The notes beneath the pieces were generated by a model. That model had not been told where the DNA came from, did not search any database, and saw only the letters and a program-made list of their open reading frames with translations. Positions 56,443 to 64,000 of a stretch of DNA of 64,000 nucleotides are shown piece by piece. Position 1 is the stretch's first letter. Each line of letters opens with the position of its first letter. Both the position numbers and the translations under genes were made by a program. The DNA lies in the NCBI GenBank assembly GCA_900542305.1, contig UQMU01000002.1, positions 1 through 64,000 of the forward strand, read 5' to 3'. The DNA comes from an uncultured Collinsella sp. (lineage in GTDB: Bacteria; Actinomycetota; Coriobacteriia; Coriobacteriales; Coriobacteriaceae).

Positions 56443-57165
56443 ATGATCAAGAAGGTCATGGAGGACTACAAGGTCCTGTTGCGGAGCATTCCCGCGGCAA
56501 CGGTTTCGCTGTTTTTCGTGAGCGTCATCATGATGAACCTGCTGGCCAACAAAGAGCTCATCAGTCTGCCGTATCTGGCGCTCGACTGTGGCTTTGTGGT
56601 GAGCTGGGTTTCGTTTTTGTGCCAAGACATGATCTGCAAGCGCTTTGGCGCCAAGGCATCCATCAAAATCTCTATCCTCGCGCTGCTGGTTAACCTGGCC
56701 GTGAGCCTGTGCTTTTGGGCATGTTCGCTCACGCCCGGCATGTGGGGCGCCTACTACGACACGGGCATGATCGAGGTCAACACCGCCCTTAACGCCACCA
56801 TCGGTGGCACCTGGTACGTGGTGCTGGGCTCTTCGCTGGCAATGCTCGTTTCTGCCGTGGTTAACTCCACGCTCAACCAGTCGCTCGGCCGCATGCTCAA
56901 AAAGAATAACTTTGCGAGCTTCGCCTTCCGCTCCTATGTGTCCACGGGTGTTGGCCAGTTTATCGACAACTTGGTCTTTGCCATTGTGGTGAGCCACACG
57001 TTCTTTGGTTGGACCTGGGTGCAGGTCCTTATGTGCTCGCTGACCGGCGCTGTTGCCGAGCTGCTGTGCGAGGTTTTCCTGAGCCCCGTGGGCTACAAGG
57101 TCGTGCGCGGCTGGGAGCGCGAGAATGTGGGCTCCGAGTACCTCGAGCGCCACGCAACCGCCTAA
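56443..57165 (+). CDS. VUT family queuosine precursor transporter (YhhQ-like)
   Basis: 240 residues from ATG 56443, AAAGGAG upstream. Six to seven hydrophobic helices. The family marks are MMNLLANKELISLP and the DCGFVVSWVSFLCQDMICKRFG loop, with FIDNLVFAIVVSH in the later part. These proteins import preQ0, preQ1 or queuine. The candidate preQ1 riboswitch just upstream fits this role. The SDR gene follows by 9 bp. Confidence 0.88.
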   Translation: MIKKVMEDYKVLLRSIPAATVSLFFVSVIMMNLLANKELISLPYLALDCGFVVSWVSFLCQDMICKRFGAKASIKISILALLVNLAVSLCFWACSLTPGMWGAYYDTGMIEVNTALNATIGGTWYVVLGSSLAMLVSAVVNSTLNQSLGRMLKKNNFASFAFRSYVSTGVGQFIDNLVFAIVVSHTFFGWTWVQVLMCSLTGAVAELLCEVFLSPVGYKVVRGWERENVGSEYLERHATA

Positions 57166-57174
57166 GGAGCGAGT

Positions 57175-57855
57175 ATGCGGGTTTTGATCACGGGCGCTTC
57201 GGGCGGTATCGGAGCCGCGTGCGTGCAGCGCTTTTTGGATGAGGGCCACGAGGTCGTGGGCTTTGATCTGCTGTCGCCGGCGATCGAACACGAGCGCTAC
57301 CGCCATCTGATCGTTGATGTCCGCGAGCCGGACTCGTTTCCAAGCGACCTTGAGCCTCAGGTAATCGTGAACGTTGCCGGTACGCAGGATTCGGCCGACG
57401 ACATCGCTGCCAACCTGTGTGGCACCATCAACGTGACCGAGCGCTACGCCTTTGTGGGGGAGGGGCTCGCCGCCAAGCCTGCGCCGGCTATCAAATCCGT
57501 GGTCAATGTGGGGTCGGCGAGCGGACATACGGGATCGGAGTTTCCCGCCTATGCCGCCAGCAAGGGCGGTGTTATCGCCTACACCAAGAACCTTGCAAAC
57601 CGCCTGGCACCGCAGGCCATCGCCAACAGTGTGGACCCGGGCGGCGTTATAACGCCGCTCAACCGTTGCGTGATGGAAGACGAACACCTGTGGAACCAGA
57701 TTATGGAGCTCACGCCGCTTAAACGCTGGGCCACCGCCCAAGAGATCGCCGAGTGGATCTACTTTGTGGGCGTGACCAACCGGTTTATGACCGGGCAGAG
57801 TCTGTTGATCGATGGCGGCGAGGCCGGCCGCACACAATTTATATGGCCCGAATAG
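57175..57855 (+). CDS. Short-chain dehydrogenase/reductase (3-oxoacyl-ACP reductase-like)
   Basis: 226 residues, ATG 57175, ribosome site AAGGAG. ITGASGGIGAAC (5-16) binds NAD(P), and the catalytic triad is Ser in VGSASGHTG with YAASK (YxxxK). It is shorter than usual because the substrate loop is reduced. It is co-transcribed with the VUT transporter and ends at a terminator. The substrate is unknown; a link to queuosine metabolism is only suggested by position. Confidence 0.88.
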   Translation: MRVLITGASGGIGAACVQRFLDEGHEVVGFDLLSPAIEHERYRHLIVDVREPDSFPSDLEPQVIVNVAGTQDSADDIAANLCGTINVTERYAFVGEGLAAKPAPAIKSVVNVGSASGHTGSEFPAYAASKGGVIAYTKNLANRLAPQAIANSVDPGGVITPLNRCVMEDEHLWNQIMELTPLKRWATAQEIAEWIYFVGVTNRFMTGQSLLIDGGEAGRTQFIWPE

Positions 57856-57859
57856 GAAA

Positions 57860-57893
57860 CGCGCCCGGCGGAAAGCCATCGGGCGCGTTTTTT
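57860..57893 (+). terminator. Rho-independent terminator
   Basis: CGCGCCCG (57860-57867) and CGGGCGCG (57880-57887) with T6 after it; it closes the VUT-SDR operon. Confidence 0.9.
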
Positions 57894-57906
57894 GATGTAT
57901 CGATTT

Positions 57907-58632
57907 TTAGCTGAGGCAAGTCCAGTTGACGGGGGTCGAGCCGTGCTGTTCGAGTAGCCGATTGGCAGCGGAGAAGGGGCGCGACCCCATAAAAGCGGGG
58001 AGTTCTGCCGTGGCACGGTTGGCCGAAAGCGGCGAGGGGTGCGTAGAGGCCAGGCAGAACTTGCCGGTTGCCTTGCCCGCGCCGATTGCGGCGAGCTTGC
58101 CTTCGACCATCTGCTGGGCAAAGCGGCCCCATGCCAAAAAGACGACCGGCTGGGGCAGCTGGCAGCAGCGTTCGATAACGTAGTCGGTGAGCGTGCTCCA
58201 GCCCAGCTTGGCGTGCGAGTTGGCGGCATGCTCGCGCACGGTGAGCGTGGTGTTGAGGAGCAGGACGCCCTGCTGTGCCCATGGGGTTAGGTCTCCCGTG
58301 GCGGGAATGGGGCAACCCAGATCGGCTTTGAGTTCCTTGTAAATGTTGCGCAGACTCGGCGGCAACTTGGTTTGCGTCGCGGGGACCGAGAACGACAGCC
58401 CCATGGCCTGGTTGGGTCCGTGATAAGGGTCTTGACCCAAGATGACAACCTTGACCTGGTCGGCTGGCGTGTAGGCGAGGGCATTGAGGATGTCGTCTTG
58501 TGCCGGGTAGATAGTCTGCTCGGCACGCAAAAGGGCGATGTGCTCGAGCAGCTGGTTCGTAGTGTCACGTACCGGCTGCGGCGCATCGCCCAACCAAGTT
58601 GCTATGTTGCGGTCGCGGGTCGCGGCGTCCAT
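57907..58632 (-). CDS. ung: Uracil-DNA glycosylase
   Basis: 241 residues from ATG 58632 (AAAGGAG upstream). ILGQDPYHGPNQA (about 65-77) has the catalytic Asp in GQDPYH, and HPSPLSANR the His of the minor-groove loop. LLLNTTLTV (about 124-132) is the uracil pocket. It removes uracil from DNA in base excision repair. Convergent with the SDR gene. Confidence 0.96.
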   Translation of the reverse strand: MDAATRDRNIATWLGDAPQPVRDTTNQLLEHIALLRAEQTIYPAQDDILNALAYTPADQVKVVILGQDPYHGPNQAMGLSFSVPATQTKLPPSLRNIYKELKADLGCPIPATGDLTPWAQQGVLLLNTTLTVREHAANSHAKLGWSTLTDYVIERCCQLPQPVVFLAWGRFAQQMVEGKLAAIGAGKATGKFCLASTHPSPLSANRATAELPAFMGSRPFSAANRLLEQHGSTPVNWTCLS

Positions 58633-58720
58633 GGGACTCCTTTACGTCAGATGCTCTGTCGGTATCTATTGTAAAGGCGCACCGGTTGCCTTTATGCCAC
58701 GGCTGTATGAGGAGTGGGGT

Positions 58721-59623
58721 CTACGAGACGTGCTCGGGCGCTCCTGCCATGCGAGCCTGTCCATGTGCGCGGAGGCGCGGAAGCTCGACGGTTGCCACCA
58801 TGACGCCGGTGAGGATGAGGGTGGCGCCAAAGAAGGCGATGGGGTTCAGGACCTCGCCGACCAGGAAGAACGAAAAGACGGCAGAGCAGACCGGCTCGAG
58901 CGAGAAAGCGAAGCCGGTGGTCTCGGCAGGCACGTGGGGCTGCACGAGCGTTTGGGTGATAAAGCCATAGGCAGAGCAGATGAGTGCGAGCGCGACGACA
59001 ACGACAATCTCGCTCGGCGTGCCGGGAAGCGTGAAACCGCCAAAGGTGAATGCGGCGATACCCGAGAATAAGCCGCCGAAGCCCAGCTGCCAAACGCCCA
59101 GGGCCAGCGGGTCGACATCTTCGACAAAGCGCTTCGCCACAATGATATGGCCGGCATAAACAAAAGCGGAGAGCAGCATGATGAGCGCGCCCGGGTTCAG
59201 GCTGGTGAAGTCGGCGCCCGAGAGCAGCAACATACCGCAGGTGACGATGGCGGTGCCGACGAGCACTTTGCGCTCGGGGGCACGACGCAGCAGGGCGGCG
59301 TTGGCAAACGGCACGATCACGACCGTCAGGCTCTGCAAAAAGCCGGCGGTGGAGGCGGAGGTGAGGCTGGAGCCCAGGCACATGCAGGTGAGTTCGGTTG
59401 CCATAATGGCGCCGATGATGGCAGCGCGGACCATAAGGTCGCGGTTGATGCGGAAAGCGCGCTTGTGGAAGAGCGGCAGGCAAGCCACAAAGGCGATGAT
59501 GCAGCGCAGCGCAACGATGCTCGTGGCGTTCATACTGTCCATGCCGATCTTCATGAGGGGGTACGAAAAGCCCCATGCGACGGGAACGGAAAATGAGAGC
59601 GCGATTGCTTTTTTGCGATCCAT
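58721..59623 (-). CDS. EamA/DMT family transporter
   Basis: 300 residues, ATG 59623 with AAAGGAG upstream. Ten helices in two EamA units; VPVAWGFSYPLMKIGMDSMN opens the first and the second ends in FFLVGEVLNPIAFFGATLIL. Divergent from a LysR gene, which is the usual arrangement for an exporter under substrate control. The substrate is unknown. Confidence 0.9.
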   Translation of the reverse strand: MDRKKAIALSFSVPVAWGFSYPLMKIGMDSMNATSIVALRCIIAFVACLPLFHKRAFRINRDLMVRAAIIGAIMATELTCMCLGSSLTSASTAGFLQSLTVVIVPFANAALLRRAPERKVLVGTAIVTCGMLLLSGADFTSLNPGALIMLLSAFVYAGHIIVAKRFVEDVDPLALGVWQLGFGGLFSGIAAFTFGGFTLPGTPSEIVVVVALALICSAYGFITQTLVQPHVPAETTGFAFSLEPVCSAVFSFFLVGEVLNPIAFFGATLILTGVMVATVELPRLRAHGQARMAGAPEHVS

Positions 59624-59781
59624 GGGACTCCTTTTGTTACAGAACGGTTTCGTAAAAAGGATTCTGCTCCCAGATGTGGATGTAGTAAAGCGAATGTATC
59701 TTCAGTATGATTAAGAAATGCTAATGTCATTAGGAAAAGCGCTGGCAAAACGTTTTACGGCTGCATTGATGTGGAGGCACG

Positions 59782-60648
59782 ATGGCATCGCGGTATCAGA
59801 TTGTTTGTATGGTGGTCGATCGCGGCAGTCTTAAGGGCGCGGCGGACGAGTTGGGCTATACGCAAAGTGCGGTGAGCCAGGCCGTCAAGGCGCTCGAGCG
59901 CGAGCTGGGCACCACGCTTATCGAGCGCGGAAAGCAGGGCGTTTCGCTTACGCGCGATGGCAAGCAGTATCTGCCGTACCTGCGCCAGATTGTGACCGCC
60001 GAGGCCGAGCTCGAGGGCAAGCGCCAGGAGCTGCTGGGGCTTTCGTCGACCGATATTCGCATCGCGACGTTTACCAACGTGAGCCGTACCGTGCTGCCGC
60101 GTGTGATCCGCGACTTTGGTACGCTGCACCCGGGCGTACGCTTTACCCTCAAGCAGGGCGATTACACGCGCAACGCTCAGTGGGTGCACGACGGCGTGGT
60201 GGATTTTTGCTTTACGGCGCGCGGGTTTACCGCAGGCCTCGAGAAGCGTGTGGTCTATCACGACGAGTTGGTGGCGCTGCTGCCGGCTGCGCATCCGCTG
60301 GCGGCAAAGGAAAAGGTGACGCTCGCCGACCTGGCGTCCGAGCCCTTTGTGCTGCTGGATGAGGGCGAACAGAGCCTGGTGCTCGATGCATTTGCGACAC
60401 ATGGGCTGTCGCCGCACGTGACGAGTGAGGTGACTGACGACTACACCATCATGGCGATGGTGGAGGAGGGCCTAGGCGTGAGCATGCTCTACCGTCGTAC
60501 TGTGGAGGGCATGCGAGCCGATATTCGTGTGCGACCCATCGTGCATGCTCCCTCGCGCGACGTAGTGGCAGCTTGGCGCAGCTGGGATACCATGCCTATC
60601 GCCACGAGGCGCTTTATCGACTATATGAGCTCGCATATTGTCAATTAA
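59782..60648 (+). CDS. LysR family transcriptional regulator
   Basis: 288 residues, ATG 59782 with GTGGAGG upstream. N-terminal HTH: GSLKGAADELGYTQSAVSQA and ALERELGTTLIERGKQGVSL. The co-inducer domain (about 90-285) is a periplasmic-binding fold. It is divergent from the EamA gene; the 158-bp space (59624-59781) probably carries both promoters and shows AT-rich ATTAAGAAATGCTAATG near 59709. Confidence 0.94.
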   Translation: MASRYQIVCMVVDRGSLKGAADELGYTQSAVSQAVKALERELGTTLIERGKQGVSLTRDGKQYLPYLRQIVTAEAELEGKRQELLGLSSTDIRIATFTNVSRTVLPRVIRDFGTLHPGVRFTLKQGDYTRNAQWVHDGVVDFCFTARGFTAGLEKRVVYHDELVALLPAAHPLAAKEKVTLADLASEPFVLLDEGEQSLVLDAFATHGLSPHVTSEVTDDYTIMAMVEEGLGVSMLYRRTVEGMRADIRVRPIVHAPSRDVVAAWRSWDTMPIATRRFIDYMSSHIVN

Positions 60649-60675
60649 TGACTGGCGTGGCGTTGAGTGCGGTGT

Positions 60676-62058
60676 CTAGCGGGCTGTCGCTTTGGCTTGG
60701 GTGGCGCGATAGGTGCGTGCCGGGTGGCAAAGTAGTACCGCCACGACCATAAAGAACGCCGTGGTGCCCAGGCTGATAGGGTAGACCATCATGATGTTCG
60801 CAAAGGTGCGGAAGTGCGGGAACACGCAGAACACCCAATAGAAGCGGATGCCGCAGACGCAGATCATGGTGATGAGGGCGGGCGTGAGCGAGATACCAAA
60901 GCCGCGTAGGTAGCCGGACATGTTTTCGTAGAACATGCTAAAGGCGTACGCCGGGAAGATCGAACACACGCGGATATAGCCGATCGAGACGATGTTGGGA
61001 TCGCTGTTGAACAGCGACAAGATCTCGCGCCCCAGGCCGACAATAACGATGATCGTGGTGAGTGCAACGATACCGCCTTCGACCAGGCAGACCTTGAGCG
61101 TTTTGGTGCAGCGGTCGATCTGGCGGGCACCGTGGTTTTGTCCCACAAAGGTGGTGCAAGCCTGGCTAAAGCTGTTGAGCAGGTTGTAGCATACGTACTC
61201 CAAGCTCATAGCGGCGCTCGATGCCGCCATGACCTCGGTGCCCAGGCTGTTGATAGCAGACTGGATGATGATGTTGGCGACGGCAAAGACGGCGCTCTGG
61301 ATGCCGGCGGGCAGGCCGATCTTGACGATGCGCTTGAGGGCGACGGGGTCGATAGCCAGGTCGCGCGGGGTGACGCGGACGACGGAGTCGGTCTTGAGCA
61401 GGCGGATAAAGAGCGTAGCGGCGCTGACGGTGTAGGCGATGGCGGTGGCGATGGCGACGCCCGCGACGCCCCAGTGGAGTACGGGGACAAAGATGAGGTC
61501 CAGGCCAATGTTGAGGACGGTGGACACGGCAAGCGCCTGCAGCGGCATGCGGGTGATGCCGACGGAGCGGAAGATCGCGGCCTCAAAGTTGTAGAGCAAG
61601 ATCGAGGGCATGCTGAGCAAAAAGACGCGCAGGTAGAGCGAAGCGAGCGGCATGGTTTCGGCGGGAACATTGAGCGCGGCGAGCATGGGCTCGGCAAAGA
61701 TCTCGCCCAGCGCAATGACGACAAAGCCCACGAGCGCCATTAAAATCGAGGTATGGACGGCGCGTTTGACCATGTTCTGATCGTTGCGGCCGATAGCGTT
61801 GGCGATGACCACGTTAGAGCCAAGCGACATGCCAATAAACAAGTTGAGCATAAGACTGGTAAGCGGAACATTGGAGCCGACCGCCGCCATGGCGAGGGTT
61901 CCCTGGTCACCCGAGAAGTTACCGATAATGACCGTGGCGATGAGGTTCGACAGCTGCTCCAAGATGCTCGTGGCGGCCACGGGGAAGGCGAACAGGGGAA
62001 CATTGCGCCACAGCGATCCGGTGGTCATGTCAATGTGCTTAGATACGGTGTCAGCCAT
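60676..62058 (-). CDS. MATE family efflux transporter
   Basis: 460 residues with twelve membrane helices. LFAFPVAATSILEQLSNLIATV and MAAVGSNVPLTSLMLNLFIG are the start of the first MATE half; the second begins near residue 240. A DinF/NorM-like Na+ or H+ antiporter for drugs is likely. The 44-bp palindrome and the RlmA promoter lie upstream. Confidence 0.92.
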   Translation of the reverse strand: MADTVSKHIDMTTGSLWRNVPLFAFPVAATSILEQLSNLIATVIIGNFSGDQGTLAMAAVGSNVPLTSLMLNLFIGMSLGSNVVIANAIGRNDQNMVKRAVHTSILMALVGFVVIALGEIFAEPMLAALNVPAETMPLASLYLRVFLLSMPSILLYNFEAAIFRSVGITRMPLQALAVSTVLNIGLDLIFVPVLHWGVAGVAIATAIAYTVSAATLFIRLLKTDSVVRVTPRDLAIDPVALKRIVKIGLPAGIQSAVFAVANIIIQSAINSLGTEVMAASSAAMSLEYVCYNLLNSFSQACTTFVGQNHGARQIDRCTKTLKVCLVEGGIVALTTIIVIVGLGREILSLFNSDPNIVSIGYIRVCSIFPAYAFSMFYENMSGYLRGFGISLTPALITMICVCGIRFYWVFCVFPHFRTFANIMMVYPISLGTTAFFMVVAVLLCHPARTYRATQAKATAR

Positions 62059-62129
62059 ACGCTCTCAATCTCTAACATGCTCTTTTGTGCTTATTTGCGC
62101 AGACGATGATACTCCTAATCGACTAGTCA

Positions 62130-62173
62130 TTGGGGACGTTCTAAAACGATTACTCATTCAAGAACGTCCCCAA
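62130..62173. repeat. 44-bp palindrome family, copy 3
   Basis: TTGGGGACGTTCT and AAGAACGTCCCCAA frame a centre in which ACTAGT has decayed to ATTACT. Outer GACTAGTCAT (62121-62130) and ATGACTAG (62173-62180) extend the inverted repeat. It lies between divergent genes. Confidence 0.8.
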
Positions 62174-62201
62174 TGACTAGGCGGGGAAGGCGTGCGACAA
62201 T
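62173..62201 (+). promoter_or_regulatory. Putative rlmA promoter using the palindrome end
   Basis: ATGACT (62173-62178, four of six matches to the -35 consensus), 17 bp, then GACAAT (62196-62201). The -35 part is the outer arm of the repeat. Confidence 0.45.
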
Positions 62202-62236
62202 GGTGGGCGTTGTGTTGTTCGCGCTAAGGAGTTGCC

Positions 62237-63052
62237 ATGTTGTTGTGTCCCGTTTGCCATGAGCCGCTGGTGGATGACGAACGCGGTGCTGCATGCGCGG
62301 GTGGGCACCGGTTTGACCGTGCGCGCGAGGGCTATCTATATCTCCTGCGCTCGTCCAAGAGCGGCGACTCCATGGGCGATCCCAAGTCGCAGGCACGCAG
62401 CCGTCGCGACTTTCTGAACCGCGGTTACTATGCGCCGTTGCGCGATGCGATGGTCGAGCTGGTGCGCGAGCGGGTGTCTGGACGTGCCGCGTCTACGAAC
62501 TGCCCCATGACGTTGCTCGATATTTGCTGTGGCGAGGGCTATTACACCAGCGCCATGGGTGCGGTGCCGGGCGTGGATGCTTACGGCTTTGACCTGGGCA
62601 AAGAGATGGTGCGCCTTGCCGCCAAGCGCGGCGATGCGACCTATTTCGTGGCCAACATGAAGGACATCCCCGTGGCCGATGGCACCTTCGATATGGTGAC
62701 CGAGCTCTTTGCTCCCTTTAACGAGCGTGAGTTTTCTCGCGTGCTGGCGCCAGAGGGCTCGCTCTACACCGTGGTGCCGGGTGCCCGTCATCTGTTTGGG
62801 CTCAAGGAGGTACTCTACGACACGCCGTACCTTAACGATGAGAAGCTGCCGAAGACCACCGAGCTCGAGTTAGTCGGAACGCAGCGGGTATCTGCGAATA
62901 TTACGCTTCAGACCCAGGCCGATATCGAGGCGGTGTTCCAGATGACGCCGTACTACTATCGCACACGCCCTGCCGACAAAGAGCGCCTGGCAAATTTGGA
63001 TACCCTTCAAACCGACATCGACTTCATCATCGCCGAGTACCGCCACAGCTAA
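62237..63052 (+). CDS. rlmA: 23S rRNA (guanine(745)-N1)-methyltransferase family protein (RlmA/TlrB)
   Basis: 271 residues, ATG 62237. The N-terminal zinc finger is C4, C7, C20, H24 (CPVCHEPL...CAGGHRF), followed by DRAREGYLYLL. A Rossmann methyltransferase starts near 95 with LLDICCGEGYYTSAM and binds SAM. RlmA methylates hairpin 35 of 23S rRNA; G745 (Gram-negative type) and G748 (TlrB, macrolide resistance) enzymes cannot be told apart here. Confidence 0.9.
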   Translation: MLLCPVCHEPLVDDERGAACAGGHRFDRAREGYLYLLRSSKSGDSMGDPKSQARSRRDFLNRGYYAPLRDAMVELVRERVSGRAASTNCPMTLLDICCGEGYYTSAMGAVPGVDAYGFDLGKEMVRLAAKRGDATYFVANMKDIPVADGTFDMVTELFAPFNEREFSRVLAPEGSLYTVVPGARHLFGLKEVLYDTPYLNDEKLPKTTELELVGTQRVSANITLQTQADIEAVFQMTPYYYRTRPADKERLANLDTLQTDIDFIIAEYRHS

Positions 63053-63106
63053 CAACCTGCCAAAAAGGGACAGGTTTATTTTGGTAGGTTTTATCTGGGC
63101 AAACGT

Positions 63107-63145
63107 AAAGGGCCGACCGCGGAGATGCGCGATCGGCCCTTTTTA
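63107..63145 (+). terminator. Rho-independent terminator between convergent genes
   Basis: AAAGGGCCGA (63107-63116) and TCGGCCCTTT (63133-63142) with T's after; it can serve both directions. The segment 63060-63087 just before it is a repeat of GGGACAGGTTTATTTTGG type found often in relatives. Confidence 0.85.
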
Positions 63146-63180
63146 GTTGCTTGGCTGCAGAGGTTATGAGAAGCGAGCGC

Positions 63181-63582
63181 TTACAGGCGGTCCTTGTTCT
63201 CGGCCTTAACGGCGTGTGCCTGCTGGACAAAGAACAGGTCGTACACCACGATGACAAAGGCGCCAAAGTTGATGGCGTCGCCGCCAAACGCGGGAAGCGT
63301 GAGCACCGCTTGGGCAAGCGTGGCGACCGCGGCAACAATACCGAGCTTAAACGCGCCGTCCACCTGCGAAGGCTTGTTGGCGCCCTTGACACCGGCGACG
63401 CCTGCAGCAAGGTCGACGAGACCCTTGGCGATAAGCACGACCGCTGCGAGCGTGGCGTACGAACCGTACGTGGAATCGAGACCGCCCGTGGCGATACCGA
63501 CGCCGGCGGTGACGAGGCTGGCGATGCCCAAAACAAAGTAGATGAGAGCAAGGATTTTGAGAGTCTTGCGAGTGAAGCTCAT
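63181..63582 (-). CDS. Four-helix membrane protein of unknown function
   Basis: 133 residues from ATG 63582 (AAAGGA upstream; ORF starts further out are not supported). Membrane helices are near 8-32, 42-64, 80-98 and 103-122; small residues (VTAGVGIATGG) are frequent. No motif is recognised. It is convergent with rlmA. Confidence 0.72.
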   Translation of the reverse strand: MSFTRKTLKILALIYFVLGIASLVTAGVGIATGGLDSTYGSYATLAAVVLIAKGLVDLAAGVAGVKGANKPSQVDGAFKLGIVAAVATLAQAVLTLPAFGGDAINFGAFVIVVYDLFFVQQAHAVKAENKDRL

Positions 63583-63809
63583 GGCTGGTCCTTTCGATAC
63601 GAGTACGCCAACTTGGCGCACCCAATGTACTGCACATATGGTGAAGCACATTGTAGTTCAACGGGGCGATGCATGCGTTTGAAAGCGTCTCTTGCCTGTG
63701 CGGTCCAACCTTTCAAAAAGGAAAGCTGGGCGTAAGTCAAATCGATGGCAGCGTATGCGCGGCGCTGCGATGATGGGGCCATGGTAAGAGTTGGACCGAA
63801 GGAGGAGCC

Positions 63810-63953
63810 ATGATGTACGGAGCAGAGCAGGTACGTGAGGCGCGGTCGTTGGGAAGGCGCATGAGTGATTCCGTGATCGCTGCTGTGTGCACGGGATTGA
63901 TGGCGGTGCTTTGCATTGGGATGCTGTGGGCCATGACGCATGTGGGACAATAG
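63810..63953 (+). CDS. 47-residue membrane peptide
   Basis: ATG 63810 (or 63813) with an excellent AAGGAGGAG at 63799-63806; stop TAG 63951-63953. A charged N-terminal half, EQVREARSLGRRMSDS, precedes one helix (about 21-43, VIAAVCTGLMAVLCIGMLWA). No family is recognised; the strong ribosome site argues that it is made. Confidence 0.6.
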   Translation: MMYGAEQVREARSLGRRMSDSVIAAVCTGLMAVLCIGMLWAMTHVGQ

Positions 63954-64000
63954 CGGGCGGTGGGGTGCCGACACAAACGGCGCTCACGTATTCGTTTTGC

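Overview
The window looks like chromosome from a gut-type Coriobacteriia actinobacterium, most likely Collinsella or a close relative. This is inferred from the G+C-rich coding style, a complete topoisomerase IV-like parE-parC operon, a Tat-exported surface protein ending in an LAxTG-like sorting signal, recurrent TACAAT/GACAAT -10 boxes, and families of short intergenic repeats. No rRNA, tRNA, CRISPR array or intact transposase was recognised.

0-6.4 kb is a run of small regulator/enzyme pairs: MerR with a carboxymuconolactone decarboxylase-cupin protein, three overlapping sirtuin-like genes divergent from a TetR regulator, a cupin divergent from an HxlR regulator, and a flavodoxin-fold oxidoreductase. 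6.4-10 kb is accessory: a GmrSD-like DUF262/DUF1524 gene with a DUF6508 gene, an internally deleted second copy of the oxidoreductase, and a decayed AAA ATPase gene next to a repeat array. 10-14.3 kb is parE-parC. 14.4-17 kb has an AAA-DUF234 ATPase with an array of palindromes over its promoter and an XRE/membrane-protein pair. 17-22.6 kb has a 1455-residue cell-surface protein and its upstream LuxR-type regulator.

22.6-26.5 kb is a second accessory and decaying stretch: a PadR/DUF1700 operon, an unknown 227-residue protein, then fragments of an AAA ATPase, the parC 3' end and an arginase-family gene. 26.5-30.6 kb is a redox module: a two-component system divergent from a CD1871A-type CXXC peptide, a polyferredoxin membrane protein and a TlpA-like lipoprotein. 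30.7-40.3 kb is transport: a fused MacB/FtsX-like ABC transporter, two P3B-type (MgtA-like) P-type ATPases with an orphan winged-helix regulator between them, and a 51-residue membrane peptide.

40.6-64 kb is mostly housekeeping and transport: Dus, glutaredoxin-like protein, XRE-TipAS regulator, TrmO, MalY/PatB-like lyase, pyridoxamine-phosphate-oxidase-like protein, BvgS-like hybrid kinase, K+ channel, LOG protein, ClC channel, two EamA exporters, a GntR/ABC operon, PrfC, a queuosine-precursor (VUT) transporter with a candidate preQ1 riboswitch, an SDR, Ung, LysR, MATE and RlmA. Two 180-bp MITE-like elements and three copies of a 44-bp palindrome lie between these genes.
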